Shown piece by piece: positions 6,894 to 16,771 of a DNA stretch of 64,000 bases. The notes below the pieces were generated by a model that saw only the letters and a program-made list of their open reading frames with translations, had not been told where the DNA came from and searched no databases. Where the stretch lies: contig CAVOKQ010000007.1 in the NCBI GenBank assembly GCA_963696545.1, positions 372,001-436,000 of the forward strand, written 5' to 3'. Position 1 is the stretch's first letter. The number at the start of each line of letters is the position of its first letter. The DNA is from RPQJ01 sp963696545 (GTDB lineage: Bacteria > Pseudomonadota > Gammaproteobacteria > Steroidobacterales > Steroidobacteraceae). The position numbers were made by a program, and so were the translations under genes.

Positions 6894-7784
6894 TCAGCGG
6901 CCGCGTCCCGGCCCTTCGCGTTCGAGCACCCGGCGCGCGATCAGCGGCGAGCGGTTCATCCCGCGCACCACGTAACCGCTCCACCGCGCCGGCAGCTGGT
7001 TCAACGCCTCGCGAGCACTCACCTCGTCCGGCATCGCAGCGTACACGCAGGATCCGGTGCCGGTGAGCCGCGCGGGCGCGATACGCCCCAGCCAGTCGAG
7101 CGCCTCCGCCACCGCCGGAAAACGCTTCCTGACGACCGGCTCGCAGTCGTTCCGCCCGCCCGCCATCAGGAAACCGCGAATTGTGATCGCGGGAGAATCC
7201 CTTGTCAATTCAGGGGCTTTGAACACATCTGCGGTGCTGACCGTGGCGTCGGGCCGCACCAGCAGGTAGACGGGCTCCGGGAAATCGACGGGCGTGAGCT
7301 GCTCGCCGACGCCCTCGGCCCAGGCGGCCCGGCCGCGGACGAACACAGGCACGTCGGCGCCGAGCTCGAGCCCGATCCCGGCCAGCGTATCGTCGTCGAG
7401 CCCCAGGCCCCACAAGGCGTTCAATGCAACCAGCACGGTGGCCGCATCGGAGCTACCACCGCCCACTCCGCCCTGCATCGGCAGTCGTTTGTCTACCTCG
7501 ATCGCCACTCCGGCCAGCCCAGCCGCCGCCCGCGAGGCCAGTCGCCGCGCCGCCAGCACCGTCAGGTCCGCCTCGGCCGGCACGCCCGACACGTCACCCA
7601 GCCGCTCGATCACTCCGGCGGGCCGCTTCCAGAACCGGATCTCGTCGGCGAGGTCGATGAACTGGAACGCCGTCTGCAGCAGGTGGTAGCCGTCGTCCCG
7701 CCGGCCGACGACGTGCAGCAACAGGTTCAGCTTGCCGGGCGCCGGCCAGGCCTCGGGACGCCCCAGGGGCTCGCCGCGATCCAT
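6894..7784 (-). CDS. ispE: 4-diphosphocytidyl-2-C-methyl-D-erythritol kinase
   Basis: 296 residues, GHMP kinase family. IspE phosphorylates CDP-methylerythritol in the MEP route to isoprenoids, which here feed menaquinone and undecaprenol. Seen: PAPGKLNLLLHV near residue 15, DGYHLLQTAFQFID, the ATP loop MQGGVGGGSSDAATVL, and the C-terminal LTGTGSCVYA. It overlaps the lolB stop by one base (TGATG), so the two are translationally coupled. Confidence 0.96.
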   Translation of the reverse strand: MDRGEPLGRPEAWPAPGKLNLLLHVVGRRDDGYHLLQTAFQFIDLADEIRFWKRPAGVIERLGDVSGVPAEADLTVLAARRLASRAAAGLAGVAIEVDKRLPMQGGVGGGSSDAATVLVALNALWGLGLDDDTLAGIGLELGADVPVFVRGRAAWAEGVGEQLTPVDFPEPVYLLVRPDATVSTADVFKAPELTRDSPAITIRGFLMAGGRNDCEPVVRKRFPAVAEALDWLGRIAPARLTGTGSCVYAAMPDEVSAREALNQLPARWSGYVVRGMNRSPLIARRVLEREGPGRGR

Positions 7785-8371
7785 CAGGGACCCTGCCCCG
7801 ACGCGCCGACGACCCAGTCATCGACGACGACCTTGAGCCGGACGTCACCTTGGGTCGCCGAGAATCGCTGCGGCAGGGCCAGGCCGGCCGCGGACTGGAA
7901 CGTGTCGTAGTCGATCCTCCAGCCGGACTGCTCGATCACGCGGCGCGGCGCCTGCGCTGCATCCGCCACGCTTGCCGGGCTGCCGGGTGCGGCGACGCCG
8001 AGCATCCAGTAGCGCAGTTCCGCCAGCGGCAGGTCCATGCCGAGTCGTTGCCGGAGCAGCCCCTGCGCCTGTTCGTTGCCGAGATGCCGGCCCTCCGCAT
8101 CGGTCACGCCGAGCGTCTGGCCGTCCGTCGTCACCTGCACTGCGCCCGCGCCCAGCGGTCCGCGCAAAGAAAGCGTCGTGCCGGCACTGCGTTGTTCCCA
8201 GGTGAACGAGCCGCTGCCACCCTCGCCATGCGCCGCGAGCGCCATGCGCCCGGACGCCGTCCACTGCTGCAGCAACTCGGGATCCGGCGGGACGGACGGC
8301 GGCGCGACCGGGGCCACGGCACACCCGCCGAGCGCCGCAGCAAGCACGAGCCATCCCGCGCGACGAATCAC
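7784..8371 (-). CDS. lolB: Outer-membrane lipoprotein receptor LolB
   Basis: 195 residues. The lipobox is LGGC (about residues 14-17) after a short signal peptide. The LolB beta-barrel carries the family features WTASGRMAL and SGSFTWEQ, and WRIDYD near the C-terminus. LolB takes lipoproteins from LolA and inserts them into the outer membrane. It is linked to ispE downstream and overlaps the upstream TPR lipoprotein gene by 4 bases. Confidence 0.93.
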   Translation of the reverse strand: MIRRAGWLVLAAALGGCAVAPVAPPSVPPDPELLQQWTASGRMALAAHGEGGSGSFTWEQRSAGTTLSLRGPLGAGAVQVTTDGQTLGVTDAEGRHLGNEQAQGLLRQRLGMDLPLAELRYWMLGVAAPGSPASVADAAQAPRRVIEQSGWRIDYDTFQSAAGLALPQRFSATQGDVRLKVVVDDWVVGASGQGP

Positions 8372-10053
8372 GGCCCGGCCCGCTCGAGGCGCTCCTTCAC
8401 TTTCGGATCATCGGGATGTTTCGCGAGGGCATCCTGCCAGGTCCTGCGCGCGCCCGCCTTGTCGCCCATCGCCCACTGGACCTCGCCGAGGTGCAACTCG
8501 ATCTCGGCGTCGTCGGCGAGTTCCTGCGCGCGCTTCAGGTGCTCGAGCGCCTGCGGGTACTGCTTCTCCCGGAAAAGCACCCAACCCATGCTGTCGAGCA
8601 CGGCCGCGCTGTCCGGCATCTGCGTCAGCGCCGCGGCGACCAGCGAATGCGCTTCGGCGAGCTCGCGGTCGTGGTCCGCCAGCGTGAAGCCGAGCGCGTT
8701 CTGCACGACCGGATCGCCGGGACGATCGGCGAGCAGCTTGCGCAGGTCGCGCACCGCCGCATCGGGCTTGCCGGCGCGCTCGTAGGCAAACACGCGCGCC
8801 ATCCGCAATTCGAACACGTCGGGATACTTCGCGAGGCCCGCATCCAGCATTTCGATCGCACGACGCTCGTCCTTGTACGAGGACAGCAAGCCGGCGCGCG
8901 CCATCACGACCTGCGGGCCGAGCGACGGCTGGGCCGCGCCGAATTCCTCGAGGTAGGCGAGCCCCGCATCGACGCCCGATTTCCCGGCCTTGATGCGCGC
9001 GACTCGCTGTTGCGCGGAGATTGCGTAATCGCCGCCGGTGACGCGCTGGTAGTTGCGCAGGGCCCGCTCCGTGTCGTTGCGACGCTCGGCGATTACGCCG
9101 AGGTAATACAGCGACTCGTACGACTGCGAGCCGGTGGAAAGCAGGTCGTCGAAGCGCTTCTCAGCCGACTTGAGATCGTCCTGCTGCAGGTCCATCAGGC
9201 CCAGGCTGCGCACGGCCGCCGGCACCACGGTCTGGCCGGACGCGTACGGCGTCAGCACGGCACGCGCTTCCTCGTCGCGGCCCGTGCTCGCGAGCATCAG
9301 CGCGTACTCGATGTGGGTCGAGATGTCCGAGTCCGGGGCGACGACCAGCTCCCGGGCCGTCGCGAGCCCCTGTTCGTCCTGGCCGGACGCGATCTGCGCC
9401 CGCGCGAGCAGCATCTTCGCGGGCACCCAGTACGGGGCCAGCTCGACGGCCTTGTGCGCGTTCTGCATCGCGAGACCGAAGTTCTCCGAACGGAGTGCGG
9501 CCGTCCCGACTGCGTCGTACCCCTCGGCGACCTTCGGGTGCCGCGCCGAAAGGCGGCGGAACAGCTCCGTGACGTCGGGAGGATTACCCTCACCCATGAT
9601 CACCGGCAGCAGCGCCAGGAACCCGGCCCCGGGCGAGATGTAGGCCGACTCGATCAGTCGTGCGAAGTGCTGCTCTGCTTCGTCCAGCCGGTGCAGCGCC
9701 AGCGCCGCCACGCCGGCATAGCGCTCGGCCTGCTCGCTGGTGGGGTTGATCGCCAGCCAGCGGTCGGCCGACTTCGAGGCCTCCTCCAGCTGGAAATTGT
9801 CGAATGCGATCCGCGTCGCCTGCTCGGCCACGGTCTCGTCGTCCGACAATTCGGCCGCCTGCCGATAGTCGCGCGCGGCCTCGGGCAGTTCGCCACGCTC
9901 GAGCGCCGCATCGCCGGCCGCCAGCAGGGTCTCGGGATCCGACGGGGTCGGGCCGGTCGAGGGCCGCTCGGCGGGCGCGCCGGCACAGGCGACGAGCATG
10001 GCGAGCGCGGCGGCCACGACGGGCCGCCGGGCGAGAATGAGGGGTTTCCGCAT
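8368..10053 (-). CDS. TPR-repeat lipoprotein upstream of lolB
   Basis: About 561 residues from ATG 10053 (preceded by GGGCGGG); the longer open frame to 10098 is unlikely. The signal peptide ends in a lipobox LVAC, so it is probably a lipoprotein. The rest is a string of about a dozen tetratricopeptide repeats (for example ETLLAAGDAALERGELPEAARDY and QYPQALEHLKRAQELA, each given in part). A TPR protein in front of lolB-ispE is conserved in Pseudomonas-like genomes; its exact job is not established. The location suggests a scaffold role in envelope assembly, which is inference. It is divergent from hemA. Confidence 0.85.
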   Translation of the reverse strand: MRKPLILARRPVVAAALAMLVACAGAPAERPSTGPTPSDPETLLAAGDAALERGELPEAARDYRQAAELSDDETVAEQATRIAFDNFQLEEASKSADRWLAINPTSEQAERYAGVAALALHRLDEAEQHFARLIESAYISPGAGFLALLPVIMGEGNPPDVTELFRRLSARHPKVAEGYDAVGTAALRSENFGLAMQNAHKAVELAPYWVPAKMLLARAQIASGQDEQGLATARELVVAPDSDISTHIEYALMLASTGRDEEARAVLTPYASGQTVVPAAVRSLGLMDLQQDDLKSAEKRFDDLLSTGSQSYESLYYLGVIAERRNDTERALRNYQRVTGGDYAISAQQRVARIKAGKSGVDAGLAYLEEFGAAQPSLGPQVVMARAGLLSSYKDERRAIEMLDAGLAKYPDVFELRMARVFAYERAGKPDAAVRDLRKLLADRPGDPVVQNALGFTLADHDRELAEAHSLVAAALTQMPDSAAVLDSMGWVLFREKQYPQALEHLKRAQELADDAEIELHLGEVQWAMGDKAGARRTWQDALAKHPDDPKVKERLERAGP

Positions 10054-10142
10054 GACCCGCCCACTATAGCGGATGCACCGGCGCGCTTGTGTTGCCACCG
10101 GCCATCACCCAGAATTTCGCGTTTTCCGCGCTCGGATACCGG

Positions 10143-11393
10143 ATGTCCCTGGTCGTCGTCGGCATCAATCACCGCACCGCGCCTCTCGAGGTTCGCGAGC
10201 GCGTGGTATTCGAGCCGGCACGGATGCCCGAGGCGTTGCGCGAGCTCACCAGCCTGCCCGAGGTCCGCGAGTCGGTAATCGTCTCGACGTGCAACCGCAC
10301 CGAGCTGTATTGCGTCACCCAGACCGGCGAGCCCGCGCTCGGCGACTGGCTGCAGCGCTACCACCAGCTCGGGTCGAGCATCCACCACTGCCTGTACCAG
10401 CACGACGACATGCGTGCGGTGAACCACGCGTTCGCCGTGGCGTCCGGCCTCGACTCGATGGTGCTCGGCGAGCCGCAGATCCTCGGCCAGCTCAAGGATG
10501 CCTATCGCGCTGCGCAGGAAGCAGGCACGGCCGGTCCGATGCTGAACCGGCTGTTCCAGGCCGCGTTCTCGGTGGCGAAGCGCGTGCGGACCGAGACGCA
10601 GATCGGTGCCAACGCGGTCTCGGTCGCCTCCGCCGCCGTTGCGATGGCGAGAAACGTGTTCTCGAGCTTCGACTCGCGCACCGCGCTGATGGTCGGCGCC
10701 GGCGAGACGATCGCGCTCGCGGCCCGTCACCTGCACGCGGACGGACTGCGCCGGATGATCGTCGCGAACCGCAGCGTCGATCGGGCTCGCGAGCTCGCGG
10801 CCGAATTCCAGGGCTTCGCGATCACGCTGGACGAGATCCCGTCGCACCTGCGCGAGGCCGACATCGTCGTCGCCTCGACCGCGAGCCCCAACCCGATCAT
10901 CACCCGCGCGATGACCAGCGACGCGCTGCGCGCCCGCAAGCGCCGCCCGATCTTCATGGTGGACATCGCAGTGCCGCGCGATATCGAGCCCGCGGTCGCG
11001 GAGCTCGAGGACGTCTACCTGTTCACGATCGACGACCTGCAGACGGTCGTGAACGAGAACATGGAGGGCCGGCGGGCGGCTGCGAAGCAGGCGGACCAGA
11101 TGATCGCCGCCGAGGTCGACCGCTTCGCGATGCAGCTGCGCACGCGCGATGCGGCACCCACGATCCGCCGGCTGCGCCACCATGCGGAGCAGGCCCGGCA
11201 GCACACGCTCGACCAGGCGCGGCACATGCTTGCCGCGGGCCGCAGCCCGGACGAGGTGCTCGAGTTCCTGTCGGCGACGCTGACGAACCGGCTGATCCAC
11301 GCACCCAGCCAGCGGCTGCGTGACGCCGCAGAAACCGGCGACGACGCGATCGTCGATGCGATCGCCGACATCTACCACCTCGACCGCGAGTGA
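10143..11393 (+). CDS. hemA: Glutamyl-tRNA reductase
   Basis: 416 residues, close to the E. coli length. It reduces glutamyl-tRNA to glutamate-1-semialdehyde, the first step of C5-pathway heme synthesis. Motifs: GINHRTAPLEVRERV at the N-terminus, STCNRTELYC with the catalytic Cys, and GLDSMVLGEPQILGQLKDAY. The NADPH-binding domain (VGAGETIALAARHL) and the dimerisation helix follow. I chose ATG 10143 because the protein family starts at MSLVVVGINHR; an upstream ATG at 10089 adds an unrelated tail. The stop overlaps prfA by one base. Confidence 0.97.
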   Translation: MSLVVVGINHRTAPLEVRERVVFEPARMPEALRELTSLPEVRESVIVSTCNRTELYCVTQTGEPALGDWLQRYHQLGSSIHHCLYQHDDMRAVNHAFAVASGLDSMVLGEPQILGQLKDAYRAAQEAGTAGPMLNRLFQAAFSVAKRVRTETQIGANAVSVASAAVAMARNVFSSFDSRTALMVGAGETIALAARHLHADGLRRMIVANRSVDRARELAAEFQGFAITLDEIPSHLREADIVVASTASPNPIITRAMTSDALRARKRRPIFMVDIAVPRDIEPAVAELEDVYLFTIDDLQTVVNENMEGRRAAAKQADQMIAAEVDRFAMQLRTRDAAPTIRRLRHHAEQARQHTLDQARHMLAAGRSPDEVLEFLSATLTNRLIHAPSQRLRDAAETGDDAIVDAIADIYHLDRE

Positions 11394-12472
11394 TGAAGGA
11401 CTCCATCCGCCGCCGGCTCGAGAAGACGGTCGAGCGATTCGAGGAAGTGGGTGCCCTGCTCGCGGATGCCGAGGTGATCGGCAAGCCCGGCCGCTTCAAG
11501 GACCTCTCCGTCGAGTACGCGCGCCTCGAGCCCGTCGCAATGCGTTTCCGCGAATTCGGCCGCCTCGAGGCCGAGCGCGTCACCGCGGCCGAGATGGCCG
11601 GCGGCGCGGATGCCGAGATGCGCGAAATGGCCGAAGAGGAAGTGCGCGACCTCGACACGCGCATCGAGGCTGAGGCCGCGGAGCTCGCGAAGCTGCTGCT
11701 GCCGAAGGACCCGCGCGACGACAGCAACATCTTTCTCGAGGTGCGCGCAGGCACCGGCGGCGACGAGGCCGCGATCTTCGCCGGCGACCTGTTCCGCATG
11801 TACTCCCGCTACGCCGAACGACAGGGCTGGCGCGTCGAAGTGCTGAGCGAGAACCAGGGGGAGCACGGCGGCTATCGCGAAGTGATCAGCCGCGTCGTCG
11901 GCAAGGGCGTCTACTCGAGGCTCAAGTTCGAGTCGGGCACGCACCGCGTGCAGCGCGTGCCTGCGACCGAGGCTCAGGGCCGCATCCACACCTCCGCCTG
12001 CACCGTCGCGATCCTGCCGGAGCTCGAGGAAGTGGACGAGGTCGCGCTCAATCCCGCAGACCTGCGCATCGACACGTATCGCTCCTCGGGCGCAGGCGGC
12101 CAGCACGTCAACAAGACCGACTCGGCGATCCGCATCACGCACCTGCCGACCGGCATCGTGGTCGAGTGCCAGGACGAGCGGTCGCAGCATAAGAACCGCT
12201 CGCGGGCGATGTCGCTGCTGCGCGCACGTTTGCTCGAGTCCGAGCAGCAGAAGCAGACCGCGCAGCAGGCGCAGGAGCGCAAGCTGCAGGTGGGCAGCGG
12301 CGATCGCTCCGAGCGCATCCGCACCTACAACTACCCGCAGGGCCGCGTCACGGACCACCGGATCAACGTGACGTTGTACCAGCTGGCCTCGGTGATGGAA
12401 GGCGCGCTCGACGACCTGATCGGGCCGTTGCAGCAGGAGTGGCAGGCCGAGCAGCTCGCGAGCCTGCAGTGA
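11393..12472 (+). CDS. prfA: Peptide chain release factor 1
   Basis: 359 residues. RF1 reads UAA/UAG and triggers peptide release. The GGQ motif is in SSGAGGQHVNKTDSA (about residue 232), and the tripeptide-anticodon region contains RVPATEAQGR. The ATG at 11393 overlaps the hemA stop (TGATG). A GTG three bases earlier is possible but gives a double Met. The GGQ glutamine is the expected target of PrmC, encoded next. Confidence 0.98.
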   Translation: MKDSIRRRLEKTVERFEEVGALLADAEVIGKPGRFKDLSVEYARLEPVAMRFREFGRLEAERVTAAEMAGGADAEMREMAEEEVRDLDTRIEAEAAELAKLLLPKDPRDDSNIFLEVRAGTGGDEAAIFAGDLFRMYSRYAERQGWRVEVLSENQGEHGGYREVISRVVGKGVYSRLKFESGTHRVQRVPATEAQGRIHTSACTVAILPELEEVDEVALNPADLRIDTYRSSGAGGQHVNKTDSAIRITHLPTGIVVECQDERSQHKNRSRAMSLLRARLLESEQQKQTAQQAQERKLQVGSGDRSERIRTYNYPQGRVTDHRINVTLYQLASVMEGALDDLIGPLQQEWQAEQLASLQ

Positions 12473-12491
12473 ACTGCCGCGCCGCATCAGC

Positions 12492-13361
12492 ATGGCCACC
12501 GAGATTCGCGAACTGATCGACGAAGGCGTCGCGCGACTGAAGCGCGTCGCGGACGATCCACGCCACGAAGCCGAGATCCTGCTCGGTGCCGCGCTCGGCG
12601 AGCCCCGTTCGTTCCTGCTCGCGCATCCCGAGCGGCAGGTTCTCGACTGCGAGGCAACGGATCGATACGAGGCCCAGATCACGCGGCGCTCACATGGCGA
12701 GCCGATCGCCTACATCCTCGGTGAAAAGGAATTCTGGTCGTTGCCGCTCGTGGTCGAACCGGACGTGCTGATACCGCGGCCCGAGACCGAACTCGTGGTC
12801 GAGCGCGCGCTGGCTCATCTGCCGCAGGATGCGGCGTGCGACATACTGGACCTCGCCGCGGGCAGCGGCGCGATCGCGCTCGCGATCGCCAGCGAACGGC
12901 CGCGCTGCCGCGTCACGGGCACCGATCTTTCGCCCGCTGCCGTCACGCTCGCGATCCGCAATGCGGTACGCGTTGGACTCGAGCGAGTCGAGTTTCACGT
13001 CGGTGCCTGGTTCGCGCCGGTGCATGGGCAGGCCTTCGACCTGATCGCGAGCAATCCGCCATACATTGCCGAGGGCGACACACGTGTCGAGCCCGCGGTC
13101 CGACGCTATGAGCCACACGCAGCACTCTATTCGGGGCCGACCGGACTCGAGGCATTGACCGAGATCGCGAACGGCGCCGGCAAGCACCTGAGGCCCGGCG
13201 GCTGGCTCGTGCTCGAGCACGGCGACACGCAGGGAGAAGCCGTGCGCGGGCTGCTGGCTGCGGCAGGCTTCGACTCGATCGCTACGCACCGCGACCTGGC
13301 CGGCCACGAACGCTGCACTGAAGGACAATACGCGGTCAGGAATCCGACGCAGGATCGGTGA
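12492..13361 (+). CDS. prmC: Release factor glutamine methyltransferase
   Basis: 289 residues. It N5-methylates the GGQ glutamine of RF1 and RF2 using AdoMet. An N-terminal helical domain (to about residue 80) precedes the Rossmann methyltransferase domain with LDLAAGSGAIALA and the catalytic ASNPPYI motif. It follows prfA by 19 bases. Its 3' end overlaps the 3' end of menE, on the opposite strand, by 26 bases. Confidence 0.97.
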   Translation: MATEIRELIDEGVARLKRVADDPRHEAEILLGAALGEPRSFLLAHPERQVLDCEATDRYEAQITRRSHGEPIAYILGEKEFWSLPLVVEPDVLIPRPETELVVERALAHLPQDAACDILDLAAGSGAIALAIASERPRCRVTGTDLSPAAVTLAIRNAVRVGLERVEFHVGAWFAPVHGQAFDLIASNPPYIAEGDTRVEPAVRRYEPHAALYSGPTGLEALTEIANGAGKHLRPGGWLVLEHGDTQGEAVRGLLAAAGFDSIATHRDLAGHERCTEGQYAVRNPTQDR

Positions 13362-14811
13362 GTTTCCTGCGCTGTAGTTTCCCTGCTGCGGTGCGGGGCA
13401 GCGAACCGACGACGCGGATCTCGCGCGGCCGCTTGAAACCTGCAAGCCTGTTGCGGCAGTGCTCGGCGAGCGCCGCGATGTCGATCGACGAGCCTGCGCT
13501 TGCGACGACCCACGCCGCGACCCTGGCGCCGAGATCCGCGTCGGCCACGCCGGTCACACCGGCCTCTGATACCGACGGATGCTCGAGCAGCACGGCCTCG
13601 ACCTCGGCCGGATAGACGTTCTCGCCGCCCGTGACCACGAGGTCGTCGCGCCGGTCGAGCACGTGCAGTCCGCCATCCGCATCGAGGTAACCGACGTCCC
13701 CGGTGTGCAGCCAGCCGTCGCGCAGTGTTCGTGCCGTTGCTGCTGGGTCGTTCAGGTAGCCAATCATCACGGTCGGGCCGCGAACCAGGATTTCGCCCGC
13801 TTCACCGACTGCTGCGATCCGGTCCTCGACCACGATGCGGATGTCGGTACCTTGCAGCGCGAGCAGCGGCGACGGACTGCGACTGCCGGGCACAGGCGGC
13901 CGGGCCGTAGCGACCTGCGACGCGGCCTCAGTCAGCCCGTAGGTCGGGCACACGGGATATCCCGCAGCCAGCGAGCGCTCGACCAGTGCAGGCGGCGCAG
14001 CGGCGCCGCCGAGCAGCAGCACTTCGAGACCGGGAGGTGCTTCACGCCCGGCGCGGTAATCGAGCAATCGCGACAGCATCGTCGGCACCAGCGACACGCC
14101 CGCAATATCGCCCGCATCGAGCGCACCGCTGACGGCAGCTGCATCGAACCGCGGACTGCAGCCGGATCGGGCCGCCGAACAGCAGGCTGCGCACGACGAT
14201 CGACAGCCCACCGACGTGGAACAGCGGCATGCACGCGAGCCAGCGCCGGTTACCGCGGGCCCGAGACGCTCCGCAGCCGCGACGGCGCTCGCTTCGAAGG
14301 CGCTCCAGCTGAGACAGGCGCCCTTCGCCCGACCGGACGTCCCCGACGTGAAGAGCACCGCCAGCGTCGAACCGGCAGCGACGCCCTCGCCTGGCGAGCG
14401 CCCCCTTGCCGCCGGCAACGTTGCCGGGTCCTGTGCCCGAACCGCAGTCAATCCCGGCACGCGAGCAACCAGGTCGTCGGTTCTCGAGTCATCGGCTGCG
14501 CAGATCATCGTCGTCACCTGCGCATCGCTCAATTGCTGCGCAAGTTCTGCTGCGGTGAGCCGCGTGTTGAGCGGCAGCACGACGCGCCCCGCCAGTGCGA
14601 CGGCCATGAACCACGCGACGAACCGCGCGTCCCCCGGCAGCAGCAGCGCGATCGGAGCCGGGCCCGGCGTCGAGTGAGCGAGCACGTACCCAGCCCCGCG
14701 ACTAGCGTCATCCGCCAGCCCGGCGAAGGTACACACGCAATCGTCGAACTCGATCGCGGGTGCATCGGGAGACCGCGCAGCTCGCGACAGCAACGCGAGG
14801 CTGAGGTTCAC
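13336..14811 (-). CDS. menE: o-Succinylbenzoate-CoA ligase
   Basis: About 491 residues, ANL adenylating family. MenE activates o-succinylbenzoate for menaquinone. Motifs: LFTSGTSGRAKGA (P-loop), TYGLTEAASQ, GWLHTGDVGYLD and the C-terminal PRTAAGKLQRRKL with the catalytic Lys. A GTG start at 14811 overlaps the menC stop (GTGA). Between about 14160 and 14240 the best-matching residues (MPLFHVGGLSIVVRSLLFGG) lie in another frame, so two compensating single-base changes make this stretch look scrambled while the frame stays open. Confidence 0.9.
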   Translation of the reverse strand: MNLSLALLSRAARSPDAPAIEFDDCVCTFAGLADDASRGAGYVLAHSTPGPAPIALLLPGDARFVAWFMAVALAGRVVLPLNTRLTAAELAQQLSDAQVTTMICAADDSRTDDLVARVPGLTAVRAQDPATLPAARGRSPGEGVAAGSTLAVLFTSGTSGRAKGACLSWSAFEASAVAAAERLGPAVTGAGSRACRCSTSVGCRSSCAACCSAARSGCSPRFDAAAVSGALDAGDIAGVSLVPTMLSRLLDYRAGREAPPGLEVLLLGGAAAPPALVERSLAAGYPVCPTYGLTEAASQVATARPPVPGSRSPSPLLALQGTDIRIVVEDRIAAVGEAGEILVRGPTVMIGYLNDPAATARTLRDGWLHTGDVGYLDADGGLHVLDRRDDLVVTGGENVYPAEVEAVLLEHPSVSEAGVTGVADADLGARVAAWVVASAGSSIDIAALAEHCRNRLAGFKRPREIRVVGSLPRTAAGKLQRRKLTDPASDS

Positions 14812-15890
14812 GGCGCTATCCCGAGTCCGGAGGCCTTGGACAGCGCCGCGATCCCGCCAGGACAAGCGACAGGATCGGCGACGTCGCCGACGAAGAGCCC
14901 CTGTGTGCACAGGCCGTGAATTGCGCAGGGGTCTGCGAAAGCGGCTGCGCAGTGCAACGCATGTCGCGCGCCCACGGCGCTCTCGAAGGCGTGCGTGAAC
15001 ACGACTTCGCATCCGGCGTCACGCGCCATGGCGGCGATCTCGAGCGCCCGCGCAGGTCCACCGAGCGTGGCGGGCTTCAGTACGCACACTTGCGCGGCGC
15101 CGGTCGCGATCGCCCGCAATGCGCCCTCCTCGGTCGCAACGGACTCATCGAGTGCGATGCGTACCCGGCAACGATTGCGCAGTCGCACGACTCCAGCGAG
15201 TTCGCCGGCCGGAAGCGGCTGCTCGACGAAATCGAAGCTGAATTCCGCGAGCGCGGCCAGTGCTTCGATCGCGGCGGACTCGGTCCATGCGCCGTTCGCA
15301 TCGCCGCGGAGCCGCAGATCCGGTCCGAGTCCTTCGCGTGCGGCCCGGGCACGTATCACGTCGTCCTCGAACCGCTCCGCACCGAGCTTGATCTTCACGG
15401 CACGAAATCCAAGGGCCCGTGCCCTCGCGGCCTCGCTGCGCAGCGCATCCGGCGATCGCTCCACCAGCAGCGCATGCGATGCCACCTTGCTGAGCACCGC
15501 GCGGCCGAAGGGCGCCACACGGTCCGCCAGGTAATCTGCCAGCGGACGCCCAGCCTGACGTGCCGCCAGGTCCCACAGCGCACCCTGCACGGCCGCGCGG
15601 GCCGCAGAAGCATTGCGCAGGCGCAGCGCGAGCGCGGACGGCCAGTCGCCCGGCCCGATCTCGGCTTGCTGCAGCATCCGACCGGCATCCTCGAGCGCAG
15701 CGACCGACTCCTCGACGCTTTCGGTGCCGAATCCCGGCCACGGGGCAGCCTCGCCGAGTCCCTCGCGTCCGTCGCTATCGGACAGCGCGAGGATGACGCT
15801 GTCACGCACCGTGAACTCACCGAGCGACGTGTGCACCGGCCGTGCGAACTCGAGTCGCTGCAGCCGGACGCGCGCCGCAGCAATCCTCAC
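14808..15890 (-). CDS. menC: o-Succinylbenzoate synthase
   Basis: 360 residues, enolase superfamily. It dehydrates SHCHC to o-succinylbenzoate. The catalytic pattern is visible: KIKLG with the paired lysines, DANGAW, EQPLP and DESVAT acid ligands, and VLKPATLGG with the second-half Lys. GTG 15890 overlaps the menA stop (GTGA), which fixes the start. The longer upstream open frame is a shadow of menA. Confidence 0.94.
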   Translation of the reverse strand: MRIAAARVRLQRLEFARPVHTSLGEFTVRDSVILALSDSDGREGLGEAAPWPGFGTESVEESVAALEDAGRMLQQAEIGPGDWPSALALRLRNASAARAAVQGALWDLAARQAGRPLADYLADRVAPFGRAVLSKVASHALLVERSPDALRSEAARARALGFRAVKIKLGAERFEDDVIRARAAREGLGPDLRLRGDANGAWTESAAIEALAALAEFSFDFVEQPLPAGELAGVVRLRNRCRVRIALDESVATEEGALRAIATGAAQVCVLKPATLGGPARALEIAAMARDAGCEVVFTHAFESAVGARHALHCAAAFADPCAIHGLCTQGLFVGDVADPVACPGGIAALSKASGLGIAP

Positions 15891-16771
15891 AGCGCGAGGC
15901 CGACCGCAAACAACAGGCCGAACACCACTTCGAGACGCGCGGTCTGCACCAGGCAACCGTTCAGCGCCAGGCCGTGCTCGTGACGCATGCGGCCCGCGAG
16001 CCGCAGCGCAAGCGGCAGCGACAGCCACGGCAGCATCACCCAGGCATCGGCGAGCCCGCGCCACCACAGGTACGGCGGGACGAGATACGCGATCGCGAGC
16101 AGCAGCAGGTAGTAGTTGCGCGTCGCCGCGTCACCGAGCCGCACCGCGAGCGTCAGCTTGCCCGCGCGCTTGTCGGTGCCGATGTCGCGCAGGTTGTTCA
16201 CGACCAGGATAGCGGTCGCGAGCGCGCCGATCGGGACCGCCGCCCACAGCACCAGGCGCGACACGTGTTGCGCCTGCACGAAATACGTGCCGGCCACGGC
16301 GCCGAACCCGAAGAACAGGAACACGCTCAGGTCGCCGAGGCCGAGGTAGCCGTAGGGCTTCGGGCCGCCGGTGTAGAGGTAGGCTGCCGCGATCGACAGC
16401 AGGCCGAGCGCCATTACCGGCCAGCCCGCGACTGACGTCAGGTAGATGCCCGTGAGCAGTGCGCCGGCGAACGCGAGCCACATCGCGCGCTTCATCTGTT
16501 CCGCCGAGATCCAACCTTGTTGCGTCGCACGCTGCGGACCGAGCCGTTCCTCGTTATCCGCGCCGCGCTCGAAGTCGAACACGTCGTTCGCGAAGTTCGC
16601 TCCGACCTGCAGCAGCGAGGCTCCGATCAGCGCCGCGATCGCCGGCCAGAGCGCGAACACTCCGTCGGCCCACGCCGCGCCGGTACCGACGAACACCGGC
16701 GCCGCCGACGCCGTCAGCGTCGCGGGCCGGATCGCCAGCCACCACGCCGAACGCGCGCTTACGGACGCCAT
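15887..16771 (-). CDS. menA: 1,4-Dihydroxy-2-naphthoate octaprenyltransferase
   Basis: 294 residues, UbiA-family integral membrane prenyltransferase with about eight or nine hydrophobic segments. The first Asp-rich motif is NDVFDFERGADNEE and the second is NNLRDIGTDKRAGK. It attaches the polyprenyl tail to DHNA. The ATG at 16771 lies inside the end of menB (13-base overlap), so the genes are coupled. Confidence 0.96.
   Translation of the reverse strand: MASVSARSAWWLAIRPATLTASAAPVFVGTGAAWADGVFALWPAIAALIGASLLQVGANFANDVFDFERGADNEERLGPQRATQQGWISAEQMKRAMWLAFAGALLTGIYLTSVAGWPVMALGLLSIAAAYLYTGGPKPYGYLGLGDLSVFLFFGFGAVAGTYFVQAQHVSRLVLWAAVPIGALATAILVVNNLRDIGTDKRAGKLTLAVRLGDAATRNYYLLLLAIAYLVPPYLWWRGLADAWVMLPWLSLPLALRLAGRMRHEHGLALNGCLVQTARLEVVFGLLFAVGLAL

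Noticed and set aside
8416..10278. A 620-residue plus-strand open frame
   Set aside because: It is antisense to the TPR lipoprotein and shows no domain, signal or ribosome-binding site.
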